Positions 46,380 through 56,611 of a stretch of DNA of 64,000 nucleotides are shown here, piece after piece. Location of the stretch: positions 310,001-374,000 of the forward strand of contig JAAVTG010000023.1 in assembly GCA_011947345.1 (NCBI GenBank), given 5' to 3'. Both the position numbers and the translations under genes were made by a program. Within the stretch, counting starts at the first letter, position 1. The number at the start of each line of letters is the position of its first letter. The notes under the pieces are model-generated. The model did not search any database, was not told the origin of the DNA, and worked only from the letters and a program-made list of their open reading frames with translations. The stretch comes from Phytophthora quininea (taxonomy: Eukaryota > Oomycota > Peronosporomycetes > Peronosporales > Peronosporaceae).

Positions 46380-47600
46380 CTTTCCGGTCGCACACGCAAC
46401 GTCCGGAAAGCGGTCACAGCCATCCATCACCAGCTACTTTGCCAAGAATTCTCGATTTGTGCCTGGCTTATCGTCACCGAAAAGCAGGTGTGAGTCAGCG
46501 TCGACACCATTACCAGCCCCCCGTCGAAGCAAAAATGTTGTAGCCGCAGCAGATTGGTGCTCGAAGAAAGGTGTGCCGGAGGGAGCTGTTGTTTGAAGAG
46601 CTGCAGACATTATCAAGCATGGTCTTGCTCATCGACCTCCTAATTTGTTCTTCATCAAACAATTAGTTGACAGTCCGTCTCTTTTACGAAACGTCATTCA
46701 GACATTCGTTAGCATGTAACCGTATCAGCCGCGAGAGATTAAGTTTCAAACCCACGTGGTGGGCGGTGTCTTGCGATCATTTTGACCAGCCTGGTACAAT
46801 CGGCATCGAAAGAGCTCACGGTCTATGCGCAGTCTGGCATCAGATACAGAAACTGGAAGAAAGCCACCTCCAAAGGTGACTTTCGACAGCACGTTGGTAA
46901 AATAAGTTCAAAACACCACTTTGTTGATCTAGAATACTCAAGTCGCATGACTACAGAGCTCGACGTATCAATAACCCTACAAGCACAGTGTAATAGTGAG
47001 CCACTGCAAAACCTATCCCGGCTCACGTATATCATCGACATCTGCCTCCTACTAGTCAAATAAGATATCGCATTTCGAGGCAACGACGAGAGGTGCTGTT
47101 TACGTTGTGATGCTGCCAATATGCAATGAAATGACTCATCGTTGATGCACAGGAGTCGTCAACAAACAAAGGAGGTTGGTGCAGTTCTTTAGGGAGCGGA
47201 TGCCAGTGTTCTCAAGAACGATGGTACCAGCTGGCAAAAATGCGCGAAAATGCGCCCCAGATTCCGCATGACATGATTAACCGCTCTGAAAGCGCGATCC
47301 GAATATATATAATATATAAATGAGCTGGTTGATGGATATTACGCGGTTCTAGCGGATGAGTAGAGCTGTGCAGCGAAAAAGAGTACATGGTAGTTGTGAT
47401 TCGCTTTGTGGACGTTTCGAATGGTATGAGGTTTTAGCAACGAAGAGAATCAAGACACGATTACGGACGACTATGGATGACGTGTGGATATCAGAATTGA
47501 TGCTGCTCGCTATAGAACGTGATCTTACCAACCAAATCGACAAAGATGAAGTTATCGATTTGTTTGCTAGAATGGTAGATAGACGAATTCCCTAGGAAAA
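46380..47600 (+). pseudogene. Decayed TTF-zinc-finger hAT transposase
   Basis: Three pieces in the right order. GKRSQPSITSYFAK (from about 46393) is a typical N-terminus of TTF/ZMYM-type hAT proteins. RYRNWKKATSKGDFRQHVGK and SSKHH (about 46836-46920) match the TTF-type zinc finger, where W-K-K-A and an H...H pair are conserved. KTRLRTTMDDVWISELMLLA and IERDLTNQIDKDEVIDLFAR (47450-47575) match the C-terminal dimerisation region. The central DDE part is missing and frames shift, so this is an internally deleted, inactive copy. Confidence 0.65.
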
Positions 47601-48161
47601 ATGATCAACCTAACATTTGCCACACACTCCCCTCCATTTTTACAGGCTGCCTCCGCCCTCGATGACACCGGTAAACAGAAGCATCTCCAGCATTTCCGAA
47701 GGCGGCAACCTGTGTCTTGGTTCAGCGGGTGAGAGTATTTTACAGGTCAATTTGCTAGATAAGGAGCACATAGACGACATTCTCTCTCACAACTGTCTAC
47801 AATTCTGACGAACAAGTCAGTGGCCCGAAATGCTTGGTCTGGCCAATTCGACTTACACGAGGCCGACTTCAGTTTCCAGGTTTTTGTTGTGGGTCAGCAC
47901 GAGATAATGCTCGGCAACGCAGCAATGTCTTGAGACTCTCATTCACAGCAAAGAATTTAGCCATGCGAAGCACCTTGATGTGAACTGCACTCTAGCCATC
48001 GGCATTTTCTTGTGGAATCCAGCCGATGAAGTTCGCTTCTCGAAAAGGCAAGTCAAAGCTGAAGTGGCATTTTTCACCAATTGCAATTCACTAGTGAATG
48101 TTTGTCGCACGAATGTACATGCCGCCGATACGTGGCACTTGTCAAATAAATACCAAGCACC
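47601..48161. other. Spacer between the dead hAT element and ERO1
   Basis: About 560 bp. A short frame (about 47640-47806) ending DKEHIDDILSHNCLQF is seen but has no recognised relative. The ERO1 promoter should lie near the right end. Confidence 0.4.
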
Positions 48162-49678
48162 ATGACGCGGAAGCTTCTCGGCCTGGCGGCGCTGGCCTGT
48201 ATGGCCGCTACGTCGCCTCAACTAACAGCATCTACTACCAGCGACGTGTCCAAAAGGTTCCCGAAGGACATGGTGGACTACCTGCAGTGCCAAGTGTGCC
48301 AGACGCCCGAACTCACGGGCAGCGTGCAGGACTCGGCCTGTGACTACGAGACGGTGGACAAGGCCGTGAGCGAGCACTTCCACCCGCTCCTGGGTGAGCT
48401 GTCGCGCCTTACCTTCTTCCGCTACTTCAAGGTGGACCTGGGCAAGGACTGTCCGTACTGGCAGGACGACGGCATGTGCGCTAGCATCGACTGTGCAGTC
48501 TGCGAGTGTCCGTCGGACGAGGTCCCATTGCCCTGGAGACAGGACCAGCCGACGGCAGTGTCTGCGGGAGGACGCAGTGAAGAAGGCAAGCCCTGCTCGG
48601 ACCAGACGGGCGAAAGCACACTCGCCAAGGTGGAGCGCAAGAATGCCGTGGCTGGAGAGAGCTTCAACGAATGGAAAGAACTCTCGAACGTCAATGTCTG
48701 GGCCACACAGGAGGAAGCCGAAGAGACGATGGCGTACATCAATTTGCTAGAGAACCCGGAGAGGTATACGGGATACAGCGGCTACCAGGCACAACGCATT
48801 TGGCGTGCGATTTACGATGAAAACTGCTTCACGCCGCCAGAAGAGAGTGCTGTGGATACCATGTGCCTCGAGGAACGCGTGTATTACCGTCTTATCAGCG
48901 GGCTGCAGGCGTCAATCAATACGCACATTGCGTTGACGTACAGGTTTGGCGAGGAGTGGGAGTGAACCCTGCGCTGTTCGTAGAGCGAGTGGGCAAGCAC
49001 CGCGAACGACTTGAGAATCTCTACTTCACCTACTTATTCGTCATGCGCGCGATCAGCAAATACCGCCACCAGATCCTTGCGTACGACTACAACACCGGAA
49101 ACGCCGCTGACGACCAGCGTGTGAACGAGATCCTGCGGCAGTTGCTACTTGAAGGTTCGGACGACGCCCGAGCCTCCGGGGTGTCTTGCCCTGCACATGC
49201 CGAGTGCTCGTCCGTGCTTTCTGGTTTCGACGAGAGTGCATTATTCCGTGTCCAAGCTGAAGGCCTTTCACTTGATCAATTGGCGCAGGCAAAGCAGGAG
49301 AAGGAGCAGCTCGAGCTGCAATTCCGGGAGAAGTTTCAGAACGTCAGTCGCATCATGGATTGCGTGACTTGTGAAAAGTGCCGCCTCTGGGGCAAGCTGC
49401 AGACCATGGGTCTGGGCACGGCCATTAAAATCCTGCTGACAGAAGACGTGGCAACGATTCCAACGCTGAACCGCAATGAGCTCATCGCGCTCATCAATGT
49501 GGCCAACAACCTTTCTCGCAGTGTGGATGGTGTCAGAATGATGCGGGAGCTAGAATTCATCCAAGCTGTGAAGCAGTTTGCTGTTATCTGCGGCTCTGCT
49601 GTTCTGGTCGTGCTGCTGCTTATCGTCATTTTCAGAAAGCGCAGGAGCAAAGCGCGCCAGCATCAAAAGAAGGACTAA
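48162..49678 (+). CDS. ERO1: ER oxidoreductin 1 (ERO1), membrane-anchored
   Basis: FAD-dependent thiol oxidase that re-oxidises protein disulfide isomerase in the ER. With one base restored at the GGG of 48958-48960 it is 505 aa and intronless. A signal peptide (MTRKLLGLAALACMAATSPQ) leads to the Cys-rich N-terminal part with the shuttle Cys pair in the DYETVDKAV region and ASIDCAVCECPSDEVP. FAD-binding blocks include ENPERYTGYSGYQAQRIW and ANTHIALTY-like helices. The active CxxC is CVTCEKCRLWGKLQ. Unusually, a C-terminal hydrophobic helix (AVICGSAVLVVLLLIVIF) and a basic tail (RKRRSKARQHQKKD) predict a type I membrane protein. AATAAA lies near 49730. Confidence 0.92.
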
Positions 49679-49758
49679 AACCTCAGAGAGGTAGACAAAC
49701 ACTGAAGGAATTCGCCGATACATATTCAAAATAAATTGTTGCTTCAATGCCATCGAAA

Positions 49759-50775
49759 CTAAGCCACCTCAGCTACTTCTTGCTGGCAGACCACATCCTG
49801 GCTTTGCTTGTTGCCATCTTGCTGCTGGCTCTGCATGAAGTATGGCAGCACCAGGTGCCTGACGAAGTTCTTAACCTCACACGTACGTAGGTCTTCGTTT
49901 AACACATCTTGGTCATAGCCGATCTGCCAGGCAATGTCCTTGCGAGTCGGATCTGCAGCCAACACCTCCAGCAGCTCCACGAACTTGTCCGAGGCCTCCA
50001 GGTCCGAGAAGAAGCCGAGTTGAGTGTTCATCTCACGACGACAATATAGCAGCCTCGCCATCTCGTGCAGGTTGTACTCGGGGTGATATTGCAAGCCCCA
50101 GAACTCGCCCTTGAGGTAGCGCATGCACACACTTTGCACGTTCGTGAACGTGTTGGTCGCGAGTTGCAAGCCGCCCGGTTGGATTACTCGAACTTCATCT
50201 TTATGACTGCTGAAGGCGTCGAAAACTGCCGGTTTGCCCTCGTACATCGGATGAGCTCGCCCAGCAGCATTCAGACGGATCTTCCTGGCCACGCCGAGCT
50301 CTTTGCCGTGTTTGTTCTTCTGCACGACGCCGCCGGCGGTGGCCACTGCAAGTTGCAGTCCAAAGCAGCTCCCGAACTGCGGCAGTCCATGCGCAAAGCT
50401 TTTCCGAGCGAGAGTCATCATCTGCACCACTGACGGGTCGTCCCTTTCGTGGACTGCAAGAGATGACCCTGACCATCCGACACCATGGTACTTGGATAGA
50501 TTGGGGGCAACGAAGCCCGGGTCGGCGGGATAGATGAGGTCGTACTGAGCTTGACGGCCGACACTGCGCTCCGTGGCCTTGACCAGCATGTCGGCGTACA
50601 ATTGACCCGCCGTCGTGGCGCCACCGGCCTCGAGCGTATCTCGACCAGACTTGACATAGCCGTCGACGACCAGGTACCGGATTTCGCGGTTGTCTGCTCC
50701 AGGCCCTGCCACGGACGTGTCCAGCAGTCTCGACCGTCGCGCCAGCAGCGCTCGGGTGGCCACGCGCCTGTGCAT
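49759..50775 (-). CDS. Class I glutamine amidotransferase-like protein, copy B
   Basis: Single-exon 338-aa paralogue of copy A. An Arg-rich start (MHRRVATRALLARRSRLLDT) suggests mitochondrial import. Core motifs: YLVVDGYVKSGRDTLEAGGA, the nucleophile elbow QFGSCFGLQLAVATAGG, GVARKIRLN, the shared segment GRAHPMYEGKPAVFDAFSSH, and the catalytic His in GLQYHPEYNLHEMARL. Copy A shares the layout motif for motif but has two introns that copy B lacks. The frame is intact. Substrate and synthase partner are unknown; a stand-alone GATase may act as a gamma-glutamyl hydrolase-type peptidase, which is inference. Confidence 0.8.
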   Translation of the reverse strand: MHRRVATRALLARRSRLLDTSVAGPGADNREIRYLVVDGYVKSGRDTLEAGGATTAGQLYADMLVKATERSVGRQAQYDLIYPADPGFVAPNLSKYHGVGWSGSSLAVHERDDPSVVQMMTLARKSFAHGLPQFGSCFGLQLAVATAGGVVQKNKHGKELGVARKIRLNAAGRAHPMYEGKPAVFDAFSSHKDEVRVIQPGGLQLATNTFTNVQSVCMRYLKGEFWGLQYHPEYNLHEMARLLYCRREMNTQLGFFSDLEASDKFVELLEVLAADPTRKDIAWQIGYDQDVLNEDLRTCEVKNFVRHLVLPYFMQSQQQDGNKQSQDVVCQQEVAEVA

Positions 50776-50992
50776 CTTGACTTGTGGGCGCTCAGAATAG
50801 GCTGCCCAGGGCTAGAGATTCCCCCGGCCCATCTTCAATCGAGGGACTTGCTGACGTTGCAGCGATGGGAAGAAAACATTTGACCACGCGGCGTGCGTCA
50901 GCCTTGGCCGTTCGGGGACGCTAGTCGAGGGTATCTGATCAAAAGTGACGCCACTTTGCCATTCGCCAGGAGCCGCTCAGCCTGTCCGCAAC

Positions 50993-52849
50993 ATGCTTCG
51001 CCACGCCTCCAAGCAGCTCTCAACGGCCTCTCAACAGGCCGCCAAGATCACGCACCGCAACTTCTCGGCTTCCGCGTACGTGGCAGCTATAGGACGGCGC
51101 TGAGATTCGTTGATTGACACGGCCATTTGCTTGATGCAGACTCAAGGTGGACAACCCGTACACGGGCGAGACGTTCTGCGAGGTCGCGTACGACTCCAAG
51201 GCCGAAGCGCACGCCAAGCTGGACGCTGCGGTCAAGGCCCAGCTCGACTGGCAGAACGTGCCATTGAGCAAGCGCCAGGAGCTGTGCACCAAGTGGATTG
51301 GCGCGCTCTCCAGCAATGCCGAGTTCATTGCCCATGAAATCTCCGGCATGATGGGCAAGCCGGTGCAGCAGGCGCGCAACGAAGTCAATGGCACCATCGA
51401 CCGCGCCAAGTACGTGGAGACTGAAGTTTGTACTGGGGAGTATTTCACTAACAACCAACTTGTGTGCAGGGCTCTGATCTATTTGTCGAACGAAGCGCTC
51501 CGCACGGACTCGTTTCCCGAGGAGAATGGACTGTTCCGTCAGATCACCCACGACCCTGTTGGTGTCGTCTATGTCATTGTCAGTGCCATTTCAACGTGCT
51601 TTGTTTCGCCAGTCGAGATTAACAAGTTCGTCGTTTCCGGTGGTGGCAGGCTCCCTGGAACTACCCCTCATGACGGCGGTCAACTCGATCATCCCGGCAG
51701 TACTTGCGGGTAAGATTTCCCGCAACGTTGGTATTCAGGCAACAACTAAGACTAAAATATTGCCGTTGTCTGTTTTTGCAGGCAATTCTGTGCTGCTGAA
51801 ACATTCTCCTCGGACTCCTCTTTGCGGCGAACACTACCAGAAAACATTTGAGCAGGCGGGTTTCCCCAAGAATGTGTTACAGGCGTCTTTTGTTGAGCAC
51901 GACACGGCTGCGGAGATCATTCAGCGCCCGGAAACTGCGTTTGTGTCCTTTACCGGATCCGTTCGAGGGTGCGTAGAGTTTTTGGGTAATGTCTGTGTTT
52001 CTCCTGGCTGACACGCTGCTGTTGCGCTGTAAAGTGGTCGTCAAGTCCAGCAGACTGCATCCCAGCGCTCGATCGATGTGACCTTGGAGCTCGGCGGAAA
52101 CGTGAGTGCAATAACATTCTGTACACCGTGTGAGCTTATTTGACATTCAAACGGTGGATGTTAATGCAGGATGCCGGATATGTGACTGCTGATGCCGACG
52201 CTGAGGCTGCTGCCGAAGGTCTCGTGGATGGTGTGTGCTACAATGCGGGCCAGTCTTGCTGCGGTGTGGAGCGCATTTACGTGCACGAGTCCAAGTACGA
52301 CCAGTTCTTGGAGAAGGCCAAGAGTTTGTTTGAGGCGTATAGCCTGGGTGATCCGACGGATGCCAAGACTTCGCTGGGCCCGATGGCTTTGCCCACCGCA
52401 TCGGAGATGCTCGACGCCCACGTGAAGGATGCTGTGGAAAAGGGGCTGTCAAGTTGACGGGCAATGGTATTGTGAGCGACGCTAGTGGAAAGGGCCGCTT
52501 CTACTCGCCCACCCTTCTTGCCGGTTGCAATGGTTCGATGAACATCATGACGGAGGAATCATTTGGCCCGATCGTTGGCGTTGAACGCGTTTCGTCGGAC
52601 GCCGAGGCCATCCAGAAGATCAACGACAGCAAGTACGGCTTGACGGCGTCCGTGTTTTCTTCGGACCGCGAGCATGCCATGGCTCTCGGCTCGCAGATCA
52701 GCGCCGGCACGGTGTACATGAACCGATGCGATGTCCTGGACCCGTACCTGCCGTGGACGGGAAACCGCGACTCCGGCAAGGGCATCAGTCTCTCCAAGCA
52801 CGGCTTCCGTGGTGTCACCAAGCTGAAATCGTGGAACTTCCGCGTCTAG
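50993..52849 (+). CDS. Aldehyde dehydrogenase family protein, probably mitochondrial
   Basis: NAD(P)-dependent oxidation of an aldehyde to an acid. Seven exons (50993-51075, 51140-51409, 51470-51578, 51651-51710, 51782-51968, 52035-52101, 52170-52849) give 485 aa after two bases are restored, at the C-run near 51665 (PWNYP-LMTAV) and the G-run 52442-52445 (VEKG-KLTGNG). A cleavable-looking start (MLRHASKQLSTASQQAAKI) precedes the ALDH core: PWNYPL, SFTGSVRGGRQV, catalytic-region LELGGND, the catalytic Cys in NAGQSCCGVERIYVHE, and EESFGPIVGVERV. The ending DVLDPYLPWTGNRDSGKG resembles bacterial-type ALDHs. The substrate is not determinable. All introns keep GT-AG. Confidence 0.88.
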
Positions 52850-53119
52850 AGAGGAGAGCGATAGTCTGTCGTCAGGCCCTCGGCAGGTAGACGATAAATT
52901 GTTTGAAAAGAAGCGCGCTTTGTTTCAATCTTCAGTAACATGTTATCTTTGTGGGAGAGCGAAGGTAGGGAGCTAGTTGCTGGAACGTCTCGGGCGTGCA
53001 TGGCACAAAACTTACGAAAACAAAGATCAATGGCCAGGTCTTCATCAAACACAAGCTGCTTGTTTGTGTTAAACTGCCGTTTCTCACGACCTTCGTCATC
53101 ATCTAAAACGCGTGGCACT

Positions 53120-53968
53120 TTACACCTCGCTGGGTCCTCCGAACGGGTCGACGCGGCCCTCACTCGTCACGTAGGCGGACGTAATTCCTCCGTCCACCAC
53201 AAATGACGTGCCGGTAATGTACGACGCGTCGTCGCTAGCCAGGAACAGTGCGGCCTTGGCCATCTCGGCAGCTTCACCGAAGCGTCCCATGGGGACGTGC
53301 ACCAGTCGACGCTGCTGCTTCTCTTCACTATCGAGGAACTTCTGCAGCAGCTCAGTATTCAGCGGTCCAGGACACAGTGCATTGACACGGATGTTCTCGC
53401 GAGCGTGGATCGTAGCCAGCTCCCTCGACATGGCAATGACTGCTCCCTTGCTGGACGTGTAGGCCAGTTGCGGCGTGGCAGCGCCAAGGATGCCCACGAA
53501 CGACGCCGTGTTGATGATGGAGCCGCCGCCGGCGCGACGCATGGCCGGGATGCCGTATTTGCAGCCCAGGAACACGCCTTTGACGTTGATGTTCATGGTA
53601 AGGTCCCACACGTCCTCCTGCGTGGCGATGGCGTCGTCGTCGGCGCTGTGCATGATGCCGGCGTTGTTGAACAGCACGTTGAGCTGGCCGAACTCCTTCT
53701 CGGCCGTCTGCACCATGCTCTCCACGTCGTGGCCCTTGGACACATCGGCCTTGACGGCCACCGCCACCGTGTCGGTCTTGCCCAGCTTCTTGAGCTCCTC
53801 GTGCACCAGCTGCACCGTCTCAAGCGCTGCGTCTTCGTTCACGTCGGCGCACACGACGCCCTTGGCGCCTTGCTTGGCGAACAGGATGGCGGACTTGCGG
53901 CCGATGCCACCGGCGGCGCCGGTGATCACAGCCACTTGCCCGGCCAATCGACTTCCGATGACACTCAT
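53120..53968 (-). CDS. Short-chain dehydrogenase/reductase
   Basis: Classical SDR of 282 aa, intact and intronless. Rossmann motif VAVITGAAGGIGRKSA near the N-terminus, acidic CADVNED after beta2 (NAD preference likely), NNAGIMHSADDD, catalytic Ser in IINTASFVGI and Tyr/Lys in AYTSSKGAVIAMS, then VNALCPGPLNTEL and the C-terminal GTSFVVDGGITSAY. It resembles 3-oxoacyl-ACP reductase-like and sorbitol/alcohol dehydrogenases, but the substrate cannot be assigned. It ends 271 bp from the aldehyde dehydrogenase, tail to tail. No targeting signal is evident. Confidence 0.9.
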   Translation of the reverse strand: MSVIGSRLAGQVAVITGAAGGIGRKSAILFAKQGAKGVVCADVNEDAALETVQLVHEELKKLGKTDTVAVAVKADVSKGHDVESMVQTAEKEFGQLNVLFNNAGIMHSADDDAIATQEDVWDLTMNINVKGVFLGCKYGIPAMRRAGGGSIINTASFVGILGAATPQLAYTSSKGAVIAMSRELATIHARENIRVNALCPGPLNTELLQKFLDSEEKQQRRLVHVPMGRFGEAAEMAKAALFLASDDASYITGTSFVVDGGITSAYVTSEGRVDPFGGPSEV

Positions 53969-54181
53969 GATAGCGGGGACTGACTTGGGGGCTTTGACGC
54001 ACTTCGGGGACTGACGGTATCCGATTGCAGCTCGAGGTGATGGGCTTCAACGTCGAGGTTGCTAGTGTCACCGGACAGAAGATTTGACCAATCACAGCGC
54101 ACAGTCGACGTCGCCATGCGTCAGCAAAAAGGCAACTTCGCCTTGATCGTGCTTGGCACACGCTTGATGGGAGGAGCGGAC

Positions 54182-54208
54182 GACCGCCATGTGGCCCACA
54201 TGGCGGTC
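54182..54208. repeat. 12-bp perfect inverted repeat
   Basis: GACCGCCATGTG (54182-54193) and its exact reverse complement CACATGGCGGTC (54197-54208) flank a 3-nt centre. It lies in the 440-bp gap between two minus-strand genes, 214 bp upstream of the dehydrogenase start. It might be a protein-binding palindrome or a hairpin in a transcript; no evidence for either. Confidence 0.8.
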
Positions 54209-54409
54209 ATCCTTGTGGGCGGCTAGCAAGAGGCAATCAAGCGCGTGTGAGCGCTGGCGAAAGCGTGTCGCACTCGCTGTGCCTGTCCTGCCTGCAGTTC
54301 TTGCTTGTCGATTGGAGAATGAAATCAGGATGAAAGCTACCACCGCCGGAACGAATTGCAAAGTAACACGGGTGATAACAAATAAGGGTTCTCTTCCTCT
54401 CCTGTTCGC

Positions 54410-55663
54410 TTAATGAATCGGTCCAAACTCGACGGAAATCACCTTGAGCGCGCTCTTCCGGGTGATCGCGTCGCGCTCCTCGGCAGATAGAAAGCCGTCC
54501 TCATCCACCGCGCTATGGTCTCGAGCCACTTGCACCAGTTTGTACACGTGCACGAGATCGCGCTCCATCAGGCCACCGTCCGAAAGCCCCAGCGTCTTGG
54601 CAACGATTTGGTCCCAGGGCTCCATGTCGGAGTCTTCATCCACCGGCTCCCCGCATACGTCAGATGTGCGCACATCGGTGATCTCGCTCGTGACAAAGGC
54701 CGACAGCGCCACATGCAGCCACACCTTCCACGCACGCGCTCGGTCCTTTGGTCCAAGCAGCTCTTCAACCTGCTGCAAGGCCCATGCCGACGTCACCGCA
54801 TGCAAGATGACAAAGTCATTGTGCTCGATCATCACGTACAGCCAAAAGACCAGATCGAGAGCAAACACGCTGTCGAACTTGGACAGATCGTAGCTGTTGA
54901 TCGTGTCCCAGATCATCTGAAACGCCGTCATGCTGCCTCGCTCCGGGTCGCCCGACATGGTGCTCAGTTTCTTCTGGATCATGCCAATGTTCAATCCAGC
55001 GAGCGGCTCTGTCTCCAACTGCTCGTACATCTCTCCCAGCAAGACGCGGTTGCCTTTCAATGACTCTAGCAACTGCATCGCCTCCTTCCTCGTCAGTTGC
55101 TTGCTGCCCGAGGAGTTCTCACTCTCCCCAATCAATGGCTCGTCAAACGACAGGAAGGCGTAGTGCAAGTACGCCAGTCCTTCTGCCACGAGACGCTCGC
55201 CGCCAATGCGGTACGCATATCCCAGCTGGATAATAGAGTGCAGAAGAGCGCCAGCCAAGCCGCCCACCAGGAACGGCAAGTGCTTCTTGATGGCGTCGTC
55301 GATGCCGAGCTCTTGCACCTCGGCGGCGTACAGCGCCAAGAGGCCGTCAAAGTTCTGGCTCTTGCCGTACAGTGCGCACGCGCTCTCGTACGTGATCTGC
55401 TCGTCCTTGAGCAGCTTGTTGCGCGTGTCTGGCTCCATGACGTCCAAGTGGTCGGGCTCTTGCGGCACCAGTTTCGCGGCGTAGCACTCGGCGAAGTCTT
55501 CGATCTTAGCGTCGTCTGCGCCCAGCGCGAAGAGCGCCACGACGCCGTGCAGCAGGTGGTTGGAGAAGTAGCCGTTGTACTCCATGCGGTAGCGCAGCGT
55601 CGACCATCGCGCCGTGAGCTTCTGCTGCACGCGCAGCTGAGAGAGACTTCCGGAGCTTGCCAT
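54410..55663 (-). CDS. Questin-oxidase-like (DUF4243) protein
   Basis: Intronless 417-aa protein. The region YNGYFSNHLLHGVVALFALGA near residue 35 and the later HSIIQLGYAYRIGGERLVAE match the questin oxidase-like family. Members include a fungal Baeyer-Villiger-type enzyme opening anthraquinone rings; in oomycetes the substrate is unknown. The central part (KFDSVFALDLVFWLYVMIEH) and HAVTSAWALQQVEELLG fit the largely helical fold. The start at 55663 (MASSGSLSQL) is chosen because the thirteen residues upstream in frame are hydrophobic and not family-like; 55702 is possible. The frame is intact. Confidence 0.75.
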   Translation of the reverse strand: MASSGSLSQLRVQQKLTARWSTLRYRMEYNGYFSNHLLHGVVALFALGADDAKIEDFAECYAAKLVPQEPDHLDVMEPDTRNKLLKDEQITYESACALYGKSQNFDGLLALYAAEVQELGIDDAIKKHLPFLVGGLAGALLHSIIQLGYAYRIGGERLVAEGLAYLHYAFLSFDEPLIGESENSSGSKQLTRKEAMQLLESLKGNRVLLGEMYEQLETEPLAGLNIGMIQKKLSTMSGDPERGSMTAFQMIWDTINSYDLSKFDSVFALDLVFWLYVMIEHNDFVILHAVTSAWALQQVEELLGPKDRARAWKVWLHVALSAFVTSEITDVRTSDVCGEPVDEDSDMEPWDQIVAKTLGLSDGGLMERDLVHVYKLVQVARDHSAVDEDGFLSAEERDAITRKSALKVISVEFGPIH

Positions 55664-56611
55664 GCTTGTTGCGATTCGAGAAATGACCAAGGTGACCACC
55701 AAAAGATGGTCTCAATAGTGGACCCTGCCACCGTGCAACTTCAACGTCGGCACTTTTGCGTTTTGCAAGAAAGCTTTTGGTTTAGCAGACGACTTGGGAC
55801 ACAGATGGAGGATCCTGCAGCAGGATACAAAGACTGTATACCGAGGCGTGAAGATGAAGCGTGCGAGCAATACCAAGACATAGGATAGAGATTCACTCTT
55901 GGCAATCAATAACATTTGTGCGGCAAGGTTTCAAGTAAACTCTTCAATGGAAAGACATGGGCGCCCAGTTCTGCTCGGAACCTCGTCGCGAAGGCTTCTT
56001 GTGGCTTCCTCAGGCGACAACACTGCTAGTCTCAAGTGCGTCTCAAAGCGAATCTGCTTCTCAGCACCAGCTAATAACACAACGTCGATCGAATACATGA
56101 AGCAGTTCAGGCGTGGACAGCTTTCCGCCGTGCCAGCGTTTGAAGGCAACGCAAGGTTGAAGGCGGCCCTGCTGGTCGTGCAGGAGCGGGGCGATCAGCT
56201 ATGGCTCCGCTTGCTGAATGCGTTTGATCGAGCTTGCTGCACCGCCAGCCCACCGAAGGTCGCGATAGCAATCATAGCATCTAGTCCTAGAAGGCGATCA
56301 CCTCGCCAACATCTTCTAGCTGCTCGTCCCAGGACAACATGCTCGATTTGCTGTTTCTCCTGAGTTGCGAAGTTTTTCTGATACCAATCACCTGGCGGCC
56401 ATACAAATCCTGGTCAAGCTGAGGAAAATCTTCAAGCTAAAAAAGTCGCCACCAAGGCCGCTTTGCCTCACTTTCCCCCTCCGCAGGCAGCCTCGTGCGT
56501 GGAGGGTCTTCTGCTCTCTGTCTACAACCTCAACGCCCTGTGTCCACAAACAGCCGAGTAAGGTGAAGAAGGTGAAGAAGCTAGGGACCATCACTCCCGC
56601 CTCTTCTCGGA
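55664..56611. other. Divergent spacer with weak coding signal on the minus strand
   Basis: About 950 bp between two start codons. On the minus strand AAFNLALPSNAGTAESCPRL and the following stretch to CLSIEEFT (about 56180-55931) has ordinary protein composition, but no family, start or splice partner was found. Promoters of both neighbours should lie here. Confidence 0.35.

Noticed and set aside
55899..56363. 154-aa plus-strand open frame in the spacer before the PA-ankyrin gene.
   Set aside because: Its peptide is low in structure signals, no family is recognised, and the opposite strand looks at least as coding.
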